Below are positions 8,133 to 16,516 of a DNA stretch of 64,000 nucleotides, piece by piece. Source of the DNA: Gilvibacter sp. SZ-19 (GTDB taxonomy: Bacteria; Bacteroidota; Bacteroidia; Flavobacteriales; Flavobacteriaceae); assembly GCF_002163875.1 (NCBI RefSeq), contig NZ_CP019333.1, positions 2,720,864 to 2,784,863 of the forward strand, read 5' to 3'. The stretch's first letter is position 1. Every line of letters starts with the position of its first letter. A model generated the notes under the pieces. The model was not told where the DNA came from. It saw only the letters and a program-made list of their open reading frames with translations, and ran no database searches. The position numbers and the translations under genes were made by a program.

Positions 8133-8714
8133 ATGAAAAAGATTGCCACATTCGTACTAGCCGGGATGTTCATCTCTGCCTGTGCACAGAACAAACAAAA
8201 CAATGACACTGCCGAGGTTGCCTCCGCAGAAGTAGAAACCGTAACCGACGCTAAAGTTGCCGATACTCCTCCAACTATAGTAGGAGTAGCCGCAGGAAAC
8301 GATGCTTTTAGCACTTTGGTAGCTGCCGTAAAAGCTGCTGGATTGGTAGAGACTTTAAGTGGAGAAGGTCCATTCACTGTTTTTGCTCCAACCAACGATG
8401 CTTTCGGAAAACTACCTGCAGGAACTGTAGAAGGTCTACTTAAGCCAGAAGCTAAAGGAACCCTAACTGCAGTGTTGACCTACCACGTAGTAGCCGGAAA
8501 ATTCGAAGCTGCTGCAGTAGTAGATGCGATTAAGAAGAACAATGGAAAGTTCGAGGTTAAAACCGTTCAGGGGGGAACCATCACACTTTCTCTAGAAGGA
8601 GGAAACGTAGTACTTACAGACGCTACTGGCGCCAAGTCTACTGTGATCATCCCAGACGTAGCTGCATCCAATGGAGTGATCCACGCCATTGATTCAGTTG
8701 TAATGCCTCAATAA
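8133..8714 (+). CDS. Fasciclin-domain lipoprotein
   Basis: 193 residues from the ATG at 8133; a longer frame from 8097 would put 12 residues ahead of an otherwise perfect lipoprotein signal (lipobox ISAC). After a short Thr/Ala/Glu-rich linker there is one fasciclin (FAS1) domain at about residues 60-193. It shows the H1 and H2 boxes: FTVFAPTNDAF and, near the end, GVIHAIDSVVMPQ, with YHVV between them. FAS1 domains mediate adhesion or binding of extracellular matrix and glycans. Single-gene transcript ended by the terminator at 8750-8780. Confidence 0.92.
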   Translation: MKKIATFVLAGMFISACAQNKQNNDTAEVASAEVETVTDAKVADTPPTIVGVAAGNDAFSTLVAAVKAAGLVETLSGEGPFTVFAPTNDAFGKLPAGTVEGLLKPEAKGTLTAVLTYHVVAGKFEAAAVVDAIKKNNGKFEVKTVQGGTITLSLEGGNVVLTDATGAKSTVIIPDVAASNGVIHAIDSVVMPQ

Positions 8715-8749
8715 TTTTAGGTGGTCAAAAAATAAAATTGCTATGAATC

Positions 8750-8780
8750 AAGGCTGTCCGAAAGGGCAGCCTTTTCTTTT
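8750..8780 (+). terminator. Rho-independent terminator after the fasciclin gene
   Basis: A 10-bp stem (8750-8759 with 8764-8773, one G-T pair) closed by a GAAA tetraloop and followed by TTTTCTTTT. It lies 36 bp after the fasciclin stop and just before the convergent serine hydrolase stop. Confidence 0.85.
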
Positions 8781-8781
8781 G

Positions 8782-9915
8782 CTATTTTTTGGCAATTAGC
8801 TGCTGGTGTATCTGACGCCCTAAGGCAGCCAAAAAAGGAACTCCAACTTCATCGTACTGGTAGTTGTCGTCGTTAAAGATCCCATTTTCATTGACATGAA
8901 CCGTAGCTGTGAGTATAAAGGAGATCTCATTGGTGGTATCCATAATGTAAGCGCAGTCTGTCAGATATCCATAGGCATAGCCAACTTTGTTCAAGATGGT
9001 GATGTCATCTGGCATGGGCGCTTTACTGTCGCCATAAAGAAAGAATTTGACGTAGGAGTCATAGTACTCCTGGGAAGTAAAACCGGCCTCTTTGGGCAGC
9101 AATTGCATACTCTCCAGTAAGAACTGATGCAGCTCCGGGCTCAAGTCGAACTGCTGCTCACTGCTGTAATATTCTGGAAAAACCACTCTTCGCATGGTAT
9201 TGTGCATGCTGCGGATGGGGTAGAAGTTCTTGTAAGCAAAATCCATTGGCGCTTTAATAAGACTGTCGTTTTTAAAATATCCCACGCCTTTTAATGTCTT
9301 TTCCAACTCCAAGGCTTCAAGCGCCTGCATTTGGTAACCTTCGCCAATAAAGATCTCATTTGCTTCGGAGCCTTTAAAGGTCAGACCTTTGAGCATGATG
9401 TCGTCTGCATTGGCAGTAGAAAGTCTGTGTGCTAGTCTGAATTTATCTATCCCGAGCTCTTGCATTCGCTGATTGACAAAATCCTTGCCTAAATATTCAT
9501 ACAAACGATTGTAGGCCTCGTTACTGCTTACAGCAAATATATCGCGGATGTCTTTTCTAAATGTGGAGCTGATAGAGTCTCCATTGACGTTAATGGTAGC
9601 GTCCAGATCTATAAAACCGTTGTCATCTAATTGTTCCAAAGTGATCACTGCCATAGGGAATTTCACCGTGCTGGCAGGGTAGAAGTAGACCGAATCGTTC
9701 ACTTGAAACTCGTACTCATCGAACTGCAGGAAATCTGCGGAGGTGTTTACAACGCTCAAAGCAATTTGAACTTCGTGAGCCTCAAGATTATTCATTACTC
9801 TCCTTATAGCCGGATCGTTAGAATCCAATGCTGCCTGTAAGGGATCGACGAGTTCATCTTGGCAAGAGAAAAGTGGAAGCAAAAGAAGAAAACAGTAAGC
9901 AATATGCGCTCTCAT
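8782..9915 (-). CDS. Class A beta-lactamase-like serine hydrolase, lipoprotein
   Basis: 377 residues from the ATG at 9915 (GTG at 9921 is an alternative). Lipobox LFSC gives a membrane-anchored protein. The penicilloyl-serine transferase motifs are present in altered form: SxxK as STVK in YPASTVKFPM (about 82-85), SxN as SSN in AVSSNEAYNRL, and the KTG box as KVG in LNKVGYAYG. An Ala/Glu loop and insertions make it about 90 residues longer than a standard class A enzyme. It could be a beta-lactamase, a D-Ala-D-Ala peptidase-like protein or an unrelated hydrolase; activity against beta-lactams is not implied. Monocistronic and convergent with the fasciclin gene. Confidence 0.8.
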   Translation of the reverse strand: MRAHIAYCFLLLLPLFSCQDELVDPLQAALDSNDPAIRRVMNNLEAHEVQIALSVVNTSADFLQFDEYEFQVNDSVYFYPASTVKFPMAVITLEQLDDNGFIDLDATINVNGDSISSTFRKDIRDIFAVSSNEAYNRLYEYLGKDFVNQRMQELGIDKFRLAHRLSTANADDIMLKGLTFKGSEANEIFIGEGYQMQALEALELEKTLKGVGYFKNDSLIKAPMDFAYKNFYPIRSMHNTMRRVVFPEYYSSEQQFDLSPELHQFLLESMQLLPKEAGFTSQEYYDSYVKFFLYGDSKAPMPDDITILNKVGYAYGYLTDCAYIMDTTNEISFILTATVHVNENGIFNDDNYQYDEVGVPFLAALGRQIHQQLIAKK

Positions 9916-9950
9916 AGGCACTTAGTTTGCCTAAAGATAGCAATTCGCCC

Positions 9951-10715
9951 TTAGTTTCTGTTGAGCACCTTATACTGCTCGTAGCATTCAGAAATTGCGT
10001 CCAAGATCTGCAGATCGTTAGCGGTTCTTATAAACTGATCAGAATAGTTGCAATTGTTCAAGATCATGTCCAGATCGTTGCGTTCCAATTGCAAGACCGC
10101 CATAAGGGTTTCTCTATCGAATTTGCTCTGCAATAGGTTTCTGATGTTGTCATCGGCCTTCATTTGCCGCAATTTCCGCATCTGTTTGGGGCGTTTACCA
10201 AAGACGTTATAGAGAAAATCTGCCGGATTGAATATGGCGCTGAGCACCTTACCCACAGCTCCTGGTTGCTGAGAACCCCCTTCGTAACCGCGATCTAGTC
10301 CTGCAATGGCGTAGCGGTAATCGTCGTAAACCGGAATGATCTTGGCATCGATCTCTAAATATCCAGTAAGTTCTACAGGCCTGATCACAACCTCTTCTAA
10401 GGCAATCCCGAGTTCAGTCATTTTGACCTTTATCTCTCCGAAGCGCAATAAATCATTGGTAACACGAACGCGAATAGATTTGAATCCGAGGTAAGAGAAA
10501 TAGAGGGTGTCGTTAACTTTAGCGGGAATTTTAAAGCTACCGTCTCGCTCAGAAACCGTACCGATCACCTGATTGAGGTTTACGATATTCACGTTCTCAA
10601 GGGCTTTGTCATCGGCATCGTTTTGTACAATACCTTGAACCATTTCTGTTTGCTCCTCCTGAGAGAGGGCAGAAAAAGAGATCAGCATCAATACAAAGCA
10701 CCAGAAAGGTTTCAT
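9951..10715 (-). CDS. Carboxypeptidase-regulatory-like domain protein, secreted
   Basis: 254 residues from the ATG at 10715, where the frame meets a good signal peptide (FVLMLISFSALSQ); an upstream start at 10763 would spoil it. Residues about 22-110 form a CarboxypepD_reg-like beta-sandwich (VQGIVQNDADDKALENVNI, GTVSERDGSFKI, LYFSYLGFKSIRV), the same domain that begins TonB-dependent receptors. The remaining part is helical, charged and not recognised. It has no beta-barrel, so it is a stand-alone periplasmic or cell-surface protein, as seen often in Flavobacteriaceae. Confidence 0.8.
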   Translation of the reverse strand: MKPFWCFVLMLISFSALSQEEQTEMVQGIVQNDADDKALENVNIVNLNQVIGTVSERDGSFKIPAKVNDTLYFSYLGFKSIRVRVTNDLLRFGEIKVKMTELGIALEEVVIRPVELTGYLEIDAKIIPVYDDYRYAIAGLDRGYEGGSQQPGAVGKVLSAIFNPADFLYNVFGKRPKQMRKLRQMKADDNIRNLLQSKFDRETLMAVLQLERNDLDMILNNCNYSDQFIRTANDLQILDAISECYEQYKVLNRN

Positions 10716-10799
10716 AGCAAGGGTCTTAAGCTCAAAAATACATATTAAGTATACAATTCTCATACCGCCGACCCCATATTTACAAAAAATTTAAGAATC

Positions 10800-12599
10800 T
10801 TATCGTCTTCGTCGCTTACCTCCAGTGCCTTTAGACTTGCCACCATCGCCTCTTGGCTTACCGCCTCCGCCTTTCTTTCTACCGCGTCTTCCGCCGAATT
10901 CTTCTTCAAATCGACCTCCGCCGCGCTTGCCTTGTTTGCGTGTTCTTGGCTGTTTGAATTTCTTTTTCCCATCAGAGGATTCTTTAAAACGTTTGCCTCC
11001 GCCTTTTCTGCGCTTTTCGGTAGTCGCTTCGACGACTATCTTACGTCCGTCTAGAACAAAGTCTTCAAAGGTGTCGATCACTCTTTTTACGTAGGGTTCC
11101 TCTACATTGAAGAAAGAAAAGCTTCCTTTTACGTCTACCTTGAACAGGCCATCATCTTTGATCTGTAATAGGTCTTTTAAAAAGTCCTTTAGCGTCATCC
11201 AACTAAAGTCGTCCTTAGCACCTACATTAATAAAGAAGCGCGTGCTGTTGCCACCGCTAGATACATTACCAACTTCTGGTACGTTGAGTTCTTTGGCGTT
11301 CTTGTAGTAATTGAAGAAACGGCTGAACTCCACACTAAAGATCTTTTTGATCAAGGTCTCCTTGTCAAAAGCACCGAGGCTTTCCATAATGGCCGGAACA
11401 TAAGGCTCTATCTCCTTGTTCACGTCGGTTTGCTCGATCTTCTCTGCCAAATGCAAGAGTTGAATCTCACAGATCTCCATGCCGGTTGGTAAGGTCTTAA
11501 CCTCAAACTGCTTGTGAATGATCTTTTCTATGGCTTTGATCTTACGCACTTCGCTTTTTGAAACCAAAACCATGGAAACTCCAGATTTTCCGGCACGTCC
11601 TGTACGTCCACTACGGTGCGTATAGGTTTCGATCTCGTCTGGCAACTGGTAGTTGATCACGTGGGTGATATCGTCCACATCAATACCGCGAGCGGCAACA
11701 TCTGTGGCCACCAACATTTGTATCTGATTGGTTCGGAACGATTTCATTACCAGATCACGCTGATTCTGACTCAAGTCACCGTGCAGAGCAGCTGCGTTGT
11801 AGCCGTCTTCGATCAGCATTTCTGCTACTTTCTGGGTATCGCGCTTGGTTCTACAGAAAACAACCGAAAAGATGTTGGGATTAGCATCTGCTAGGCGCTT
11901 CAATGCTAAATAACGATCTCTGGCACTTATGAGGTAGTATTCGTGCTCTACGCGTTGTGCGCCACTGTTCTTTGTTCCTACGGTGATCTCTTTAGGATCG
12001 TACATGAACTGCTTGGCAATAGCGGCAACTTCTTTAGGCATGGTTGCGCTAAAGAGCCAGGTGCTTTTGTCTTCTGGTGTGTGAGAAAGGATCTCTTTGA
12101 TGTCCTCGTAGAATCCCATGTTCAACATTTCATCGGCCTCATCTAAAACGCAGTACTCCACTTTTTTTATGACAGCAACACCGCGACCGATTAGATCTTT
12201 CATACGACCTGGAGTGGCTACAATGATCTGGGCACCGTTCTTTAGGTCCTTAGCTTGTCCTTGTACACTCGCACCGCCGTAAACGGCCACAATGTGTAAA
12301 CCTTTAACGTGTTGTGAATAAGAGCGCAGCTCGTGGGTGATCTGCAGACAGAGTTCGCGCGTAGGCGCAATGATAAGCCCTTGGGTATTTCTACTTTTTG
12401 TATCGATCTTTTGGATCAGTGGAAAACCAAAGGCAGCAGTTTTTCCGGTCCCGGTTTGCGCTAAGGCAACCAAGTCGGTCTCTGATTGTAATAATAGGGG
12501 AATCGCTTTGGCCTGAACTTCGGTTGGTTTTTCAAAACCCATATCGGCCGTGGCCTGCAATAAAGGCGCAGACAGTCCTAATGCTTCAAATGCACTCAT
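10800..12599 (-). CDS. DEAD-box ATP-dependent RNA helicase (CsdA/DeaD type)
   Basis: 599 residues from the ATG at 12599; the frame continues upstream to 12665 but that extension is not helicase-like. All core motifs are seen: Q motif, AQTGTGKT (about 48-55), PTREL, DEADEM, SATMP, and HRSGRTGRAG. Residues about 455-530 resemble the DbpA/CsdA RNA-binding domain. The last 60 residues are a basic Lys/Arg/Gly tail likely to bind RNA nonspecifically. The expected role is ribosome assembly and unwinding of structured mRNA, particularly in the cold. The upstream region carries duplicated promoter elements (see separate entries). Confidence 0.93.
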   Translation of the reverse strand: MSAFEALGLSAPLLQATADMGFEKPTEVQAKAIPLLLQSETDLVALAQTGTGKTAAFGFPLIQKIDTKSRNTQGLIIAPTRELCLQITHELRSYSQHVKGLHIVAVYGGASVQGQAKDLKNGAQIIVATPGRMKDLIGRGVAVIKKVEYCVLDEADEMLNMGFYEDIKEILSHTPEDKSTWLFSATMPKEVAAIAKQFMYDPKEITVGTKNSGAQRVEHEYYLISARDRYLALKRLADANPNIFSVVFCRTKRDTQKVAEMLIEDGYNAAALHGDLSQNQRDLVMKSFRTNQIQMLVATDVAARGIDVDDITHVINYQLPDEIETYTHRSGRTGRAGKSGVSMVLVSKSEVRKIKAIEKIIHKQFEVKTLPTGMEICEIQLLHLAEKIEQTDVNKEIEPYVPAIMESLGAFDKETLIKKIFSVEFSRFFNYYKNAKELNVPEVGNVSSGGNSTRFFINVGAKDDFSWMTLKDFLKDLLQIKDDGLFKVDVKGSFSFFNVEEPYVKRVIDTFEDFVLDGRKIVVEATTEKRRKGGGKRFKESSDGKKKFKQPRTRKQGKRGGGRFEEEFGGRRGRKKGGGGKPRGDGGKSKGTGGKRRRR

Positions 12600-12694
12600 A
12601 GTTACTTGTATTTGCGTGTTGGTCGAAGCACGCGACAAGTAAACCCATTTAGCTTCGTGCAACACAGTTCCTCAACCCGAGGACTTTTCTGGCG

Positions 12695-12723
12695 CGAAAG
12701 TACGCTAAGTTTTTTGTTTCCAA
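12695..12723 (-). promoter_or_regulatory. Proximal promoter of the DEAD helicase gene
   Basis: Minus strand: TTG at 12723-12721, an 18-nt spacer, then TACTTTCG at 12702-12695, a one-mismatch match to the Bacteroidota -7 box TAnnTTTG. The predicted transcript would start near 12690, giving a leader of about 90 nt before the ATG at 12599. Confidence 0.55.
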
Positions 12724-12772
12724 GCTTTTTTGATGAAATAAAAAAGTTAGCGGACTAACGAAGTGTTTCTTG
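12697..12772. repeat. Direct repeat, copy 1 (helicase upstream region)
   Basis: Nearly identical to 12832-12907 (offset 135 bp). The first 62 positions differ only at 12736 (a versus c); the ends then diverge gradually. The copy contains the -33 and most of the -7 element of the proximal promoter. Confidence 0.85.
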
Positions 12773-12778
12773 AGACCC

Positions 12779-12821
12779 AACCAAATTTTATAATTTGGAG
12801 TTTAACCTATAAAATTTGGTT
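12779..12821. repeat. Perfect 14-bp inverted repeat between the direct repeats
   Basis: AACCAAATTTTATA at 12779-12792 is the exact complement of 12808-12821, with a 15-nt loop. No T-run follows on either strand, so it is not an ordinary terminator. It sits between the two promoter-bearing direct repeats and could be a protein-binding dyad or an RNA hairpin in the leader of the distal transcript. Confidence 0.75.
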
Positions 12822-12829
12822 GCTTTAGA

Positions 12830-12858
12830 AAAAAGTACGCTAAGTTTTTTGTTTCCAA
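12830..12858 (-). promoter_or_regulatory. Distal, weaker promoter copy
   Basis: The same element in the second repeat copy: TTG at 12858-12856, 18-nt spacer, then TACTTTTT at 12837-12830. The last -7 base is off consensus. A transcript from here would have the inverted repeat 12779-12821 in its leader. Confidence 0.4.
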
Positions 12859-12907
12859 GCTTTTTTGATGCAATAAAAAAGTTAGCGGACTAATGGAGCG
12901 TTTTTTG
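12832..12907. repeat. Direct repeat, copy 2 (helicase upstream region)
   Basis: Second copy of the segment at 12697-12772. It lies between the helicase gene and the divergent exported-protein gene at 13029. Confidence 0.85.
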
Positions 12908-13028
12908 AAGCTCTTGCGGGTATTATGGTTTGATGAAGATTGGTCCTCTCTAAATACCCTTGAATGGGTATGGGTTTTCGTGATAAGAGATGTTAAGATT
13001 GAATATTAATCAATTAGGAAACTTTATC

Positions 13029-13556
13029 ATGCGAAAAATTAAATACAATTTCACCTGTAAGGCAGTAACTCTTTTCTTTTTGCTATTCTCAAGTCTGTAT
13101 ACAGCTAAAGCACAGGAAAACACCGACAATTTGAAGCTTTTGGAGCCTCAGAAGATTAGCCCCCCAAGTAGTGTATTGTATCTCAATATTGGAAGTTTAG
13201 GTACTTATACTTCGGCAACTCTAAATTATGAGCATTTATTATGGAAGCCTACTAAAGGAGTCTTTAAGAGCTATTACGCCAATTTTGATGTAGGAGTTTT
13301 TGCGGTTATTGATTTAATAAGTTCTGTAAATGAAGGACTTACCAGCACCGTGGGTATTGTTGGTTTAACAGGCAATAGGAATGGGCATTTTGAAGTTGGC
13401 ATGGGCGTATCAACACTGTTTGATTCGCAGGGAGAAGTATATCCGGTGCCAGACGTAACGCTCGGATATCGTTATCAAAGAGAAAGCGGCTTTATGTTTA
13501 GAACCGGACTTGGTTTTATACAAGGGCTCTATCTTAGTTTTGGTACAAGTTTTTAA
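13029..13556 (+). CDS. Exported protein, possible outer-membrane barrel, unknown function
   Basis: 175 residues from the ATG at 13029, which begins a clear signal peptide (MRKIKYNF... SSLYTAKAQ); the frame from 12990 would hide it. The mature part alternates hydrophobic and polar residues with many Gly and aromatic residues (SSVLYLNIGSLGTYTSATLNYEHLLW, TLGYRYQRESGFMFRTGLGF) and ends in Phe, which recalls a small outer-membrane beta-barrel. It has no named family that I recognise. It stands alone on the plus strand between minus-strand genes and is convergent with rdgB. Confidence 0.7.
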   Translation: MRKIKYNFTCKAVTLFFLLFSSLYTAKAQENTDNLKLLEPQKISPPSSVLYLNIGSLGTYTSATLNYEHLLWKPTKGVFKSYYANFDVGVFAVIDLISSVNEGLTSTVGIVGLTGNRNGHFEVGMGVSTLFDSQGEVYPVPDVTLGYRYQRESGFMFRTGLGFIQGLYLSFGTSF

Positions 13557-13561
13557 GGGTT

Positions 13562-14137
13562 TCAGCCTCTCAAAAAAGACAGAAGCTGACTTACCGCCTT
13601 ACCACGATGACTGATCTTTGCTTTTTCTTCGTGACTCATCTGAGCAAAAGAACGGTCGTAGCCCTGTGGCTTAAAGATAGGGTCGTAGCCAAAGCCATCG
13701 GTTCCCTGACGTGCTCTTAAGATCTCCCCTGGACAAGTCCCCTCAAAGAAATAGGGTTCATTTTTATGCAACAAGGCGATAACACAAACAAAGCGAGCAG
13801 AACGATCGTCTTGGTTTTGCAAAGCGCCTAAAAGCTTGTCCATATTGTCGTCAGATGTACATCCAACCCCGGCATAGCGCGCAGTATAGACCCCAGGAGC
13901 ATCGTTTAAGGCAGAAACTTCCAGACCACTATCGTCCGCAAAACAAGGCAAACCGTATTTTTCTTGGACATATTTAGCCTTGAGCAAGGCATTGCCCCTA
14001 AAACTATCTGCAGTCTCCGGGATCTCTTCATGACAGCCCAGATCGTCTAGACTCAGCAGTTTTATCTTATCGCCAACCATGGCTTGCAATTCTTTGAGCT
14101 TTCCGCTATTGTGCGTGGCAAAGACCAGTTCTTTCAT
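13562..14137 (-). CDS. rdgB: Non-canonical purine NTP pyrophosphatase (RdgB/HAM1)
   Basis: 191 residues. Family motifs: LVFATHNSGKLKEL at the N-terminus (nucleotide phosphate loop), ADDSGLEV (catalytic Asp), GPGVYTARYAG-type segment and FGYDPIF with AQMSHEEKAKISHRGKA at the end. Hydrolyses dITP, XTP and ITP to monophosphates, cleaning the nucleotide pool. Two bases separate it from rlmH upstream, so both are likely co-transcribed. Confidence 0.95.
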   Translation of the reverse strand: MKELVFATHNSGKLKELQAMVGDKIKLLSLDDLGCHEEIPETADSFRGNALLKAKYVQEKYGLPCFADDSGLEVSALNDAPGVYTARYAGVGCTSDDNMDKLLGALQNQDDRSARFVCVIALLHKNEPYFFEGTCPGEILRARQGTDGFGYDPIFKPQGYDRSFAQMSHEEKAKISHRGKAVSQLLSFLRG

Positions 14138-14139
14138 AG

Positions 14140-14613
14140 TTATTGATGGTGATAGGGTTCGTTATGGAGTATACTGAATGCGCGGTAAAGCTGCTCGGCA
14201 AAGAAAAGGCGTACCATTTGGTGCGAGAAGGTCATTTTAGAGAGCGACAATTTGCTGTTTGCACGCTGGTATACCTCCTCAGCAAACCCGTAAGGGCCAC
14301 CTATGACAAAAACTAAAGTCTTAATCCCGGAATTCATGCGCTGTTGTAAATAGTCGGCAAAAGCCATTGAGGTGAACTGTTTTCCTGCTTCGTCTAAGAG
14401 TACAACAAAATCACTTGGGCTCAGCTGATTCAATATCAAGTCACCTTCTTGTTTTTTTTGCTGCTCAAAGCTGAGCTTAGCCCTTTTCTTCAATTCTGGA
14501 ATGATCTGAATTTCAAAGCGAATATAACGCGTCAGTCGTTTGGTGTAGATCTCGGTGAGTTCTGCTATTGCTGCGCTATCTGTTTTGCCAACGGCCAAGA
14601 GTTTGATCTGCAT
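14140..14613 (-). CDS. rlmH: 23S rRNA (pseudouridine-1915-N3)-methyltransferase RlmH
   Basis: 157 residues, the usual RlmH length. SPOUT-type knot motifs are visible: LLDEAGKQFTSMAFA, FVIGGPYGFAEEV (SAM-binding Gly loop) and the C-terminal QMVRLFFAEQLYRAFSILHNEPYHHQ. It methylates pseudouridine in helix 69 of the large subunit. First gene of a two-gene unit with rdgB. Confidence 0.96.
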   Translation of the reverse strand: MQIKLLAVGKTDSAAIAELTEIYTKRLTRYIRFEIQIIPELKKRAKLSFEQQKKQEGDLILNQLSPSDFVVLLDEAGKQFTSMAFADYLQQRMNSGIKTLVFVIGGPYGFAEEVYQRANSKLSLSKMTFSHQMVRLFFAEQLYRAFSILHNEPYHHQ

Positions 14614-14724
14614 CTGACAAAGGTACGAAAGCCAGACCGAGCGTTTAATTTTCTTTTACGAATCCGCATTGCTAAAGCCTGCGTTTAGGGTGGAATTAGT
14701 AATTTAGCCAAAACACCTATTTCC

Positions 14725-15582
14725 ATGATCTCCCAAAAAGACTTTGATAAAGAAATCGATCTGATCATCGCCAATGCTATTCGAGAAGACGTAGGCGATG
14801 GCGATCACAGCTCCTTAGCTTGTATCCCTTATGACGCTGCTGGAAAGGCGCGACTTTTGGTCAAAGACGAAGGTATACTCGCAGGAGTAGCATTTGCTCA
14901 GAAGGTATTTGAATTTGTAGATGCCGGTCTTGAGGTCGACATTAGAATCACCGACGGTAGCCCTGTCAAATACGGAGATGAAGCATTTTATGTGAGTGGG
15001 AATTCACAGTCCATACTAAAGGCTGAACGCTTGGTTTTAAACGCCATGCAGCGCATGAGTGCTATTGCGACCAAGACCAGCAAATATGTAAAGCTATTAG
15101 AAGGAACGGGTACTAAGATTCTCGATACGCGAAAGACCACACCGGGTATTCGTGCATTGGAAAAATGGGCGGTTAAGATCGGCGGCGGTGAGAATCACCG
15201 TTTCGCCCTCTATGATATGATCATGCTCAAAGACAACCACATTGACTTTTGTGGTGGAATTACAAAAGCCATACAAGTAACTCGGGAGTATCTTAAGGAC
15301 AATCGTTTGGATCTGAAGATCATCGTTGAGGCTCGATCTTTAGAAGAGATCAAAGAGATATTGCAGAACGAGGGAGTTTATCGCATTCTTATAGATAATT
15401 TCAACTACGAGGACACTCGAAAAGCCGTTGCTCTAATTGGCGATCAATGCCTAACTGAATCCTCTGGAGGCATCACTTTAGAAACGGTGCGGGCCTATGC
15501 AGAATGCGGGGTAGATTATATTTCTAGTGGAGCTTTGACCCATTCGGTACACAATATGGATCTCAGCCTAAAAGCTATATGA
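14725..15582 (+). CDS. nadC: Nicotinate-nucleotide pyrophosphorylase (quinolinate phosphoribosyltransferase)
   Basis: 285 residues. Contains VGDGDHSS near the start (QPRTase N-domain), RLVLNAMQRMSAIATKT, ILDTRKTTPGIRALEKWAV and GGGENHRFALYDMIMLKDNH, then ESSGGITLETVRAYAECGVDYISSGALTHS at the C-terminus, which is the phosphate-binding end of the barrel. Converts quinolinate and PRPP to nicotinate mononucleotide in de novo NAD synthesis. The stop overlaps the yihY-like start by 4 nt. Confidence 0.96.
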   Translation: MISQKDFDKEIDLIIANAIREDVGDGDHSSLACIPYDAAGKARLLVKDEGILAGVAFAQKVFEFVDAGLEVDIRITDGSPVKYGDEAFYVSGNSQSILKAERLVLNAMQRMSAIATKTSKYVKLLEGTGTKILDTRKTTPGIRALEKWAVKIGGGENHRFALYDMIMLKDNHIDFCGGITKAIQVTREYLKDNRLDLKIIVEARSLEEIKEILQNEGVYRILIDNFNYEDTRKAVALIGDQCLTESSGGITLETVRAYAECGVDYISSGALTHSVHNMDLSLKAI

Positions 15583-16490
15583 GTTTAGAACAACGCTTGC
15601 GAAATACTCCTGTGGTCAGTGCGGCTATCCGTCTCTGCGATAAGATCTTACTGCCGGGTTTTGAAGGTTTGTCGTTGTATGATTTATTAAAGACCTATGC
15701 CGTTGGGATAGTCAAAGGGACCTTTTCCAGTAGGGCAGGAGCCATTGCCTTTAGCTTTTTTATGGCGATCTTTCCCTTTCTGCTCTTTGTGCTGAACCTT
15801 ATTCCTTATGTTCCCATAGAGAACTTTCAGCAGCGTTTCTTGGATTTTATCGGCGGATTGATGCCAGCCCAGACCTTTGATTTCTTTTTCCCCGTCATAG
15901 AAGATATTGCAGCCAACCCAAGAGGAGGATTGCTGTCCTTTGTTTTTGTGCTCACGCTGTTGGTTATGGCCAATGGTGTCAATTCTATATTTAGCGGTTT
16001 TGAGTACTCTTTTCACGTTACAATTAACCGTAATTTTTTGCGCCAGTATTGGGTTGCCTTGGTGGTTTCTGTGTTTTTGGCATTGTTGTTGCTTTTTAGC
16101 GTAGTGATAGCGGTGTACAGTGAATATTTGATCAGTGTACTCAAGCAAGAACAATACATCTCTGACGAGGTGTTTTGGATAACAACGGTACGTTATGTGG
16201 TCTTTGTGCTTTTGGTTTATATGGTAGTAGCAATACTGTATTATTTTGGAGTGAAGGACGGGAGACAATCGCGCTTCTTTTCCATAGGCGCTTTGGTAAC
16301 TACCTTATTGTTTATGCTAACCACCTATCTCTTTGGAGTTTATATTAATAATTTCTCCAATTACAACGAGCTTTACGGGTCCATAGGGGCTCTTTTGATA
16401 ATGATGCTGTATATTTGGTTAAATTCTAACTTACTTTTACTGGGCTTTGAACTCAATGCGAGTTTAAGAGCTTTGAAAAACAAACACTAA
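15579..16490 (+). CDS. YihY/BrkB-family inner-membrane protein
   Basis: 303 residues with about six transmembrane helices and the family signature segments RAGAIAFSFFMAIFPFLLF and NELYGSIGALLIMMLYIWLNSNLLLLGFELNA. Members were once called RNase BN but that assignment is obsolete; the function is not known. Overlaps the nadC stop by 4 nt, so it is translationally coupled to nadC. Confidence 0.9.
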   Translation: MSLEQRLRNTPVVSAAIRLCDKILLPGFEGLSLYDLLKTYAVGIVKGTFSSRAGAIAFSFFMAIFPFLLFVLNLIPYVPIENFQQRFLDFIGGLMPAQTFDFFFPVIEDIAANPRGGLLSFVFVLTLLVMANGVNSIFSGFEYSFHVTINRNFLRQYWVALVVSVFLALLLLFSVVIAVYSEYLISVLKQEQYISDEVFWITTVRYVVFVLLVYMVVAILYYFGVKDGRQSRFFSIGALVTTLLFMLTTYLFGVYINNFSNYNELYGSIGALLIMMLYIWLNSNLLLLGFELNASLRALKNKH

Positions 16491-16516
16491 TAATTACTTA
16501 AATACTTTATTGACTT

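Noticed and set aside
10760-10972. 70-codon minus-strand ORF overlapping the helicase 3' end
   Set aside because: Out-of-frame reading of the basic C-terminal tail of the DEAD helicase; no start context or conservation.
15687-16268. 193-codon ORF on the minus strand
   Set aside because: Fully antisense to the YihY-family gene, His/Lys/Gln-rich composition and no recognisable domain.
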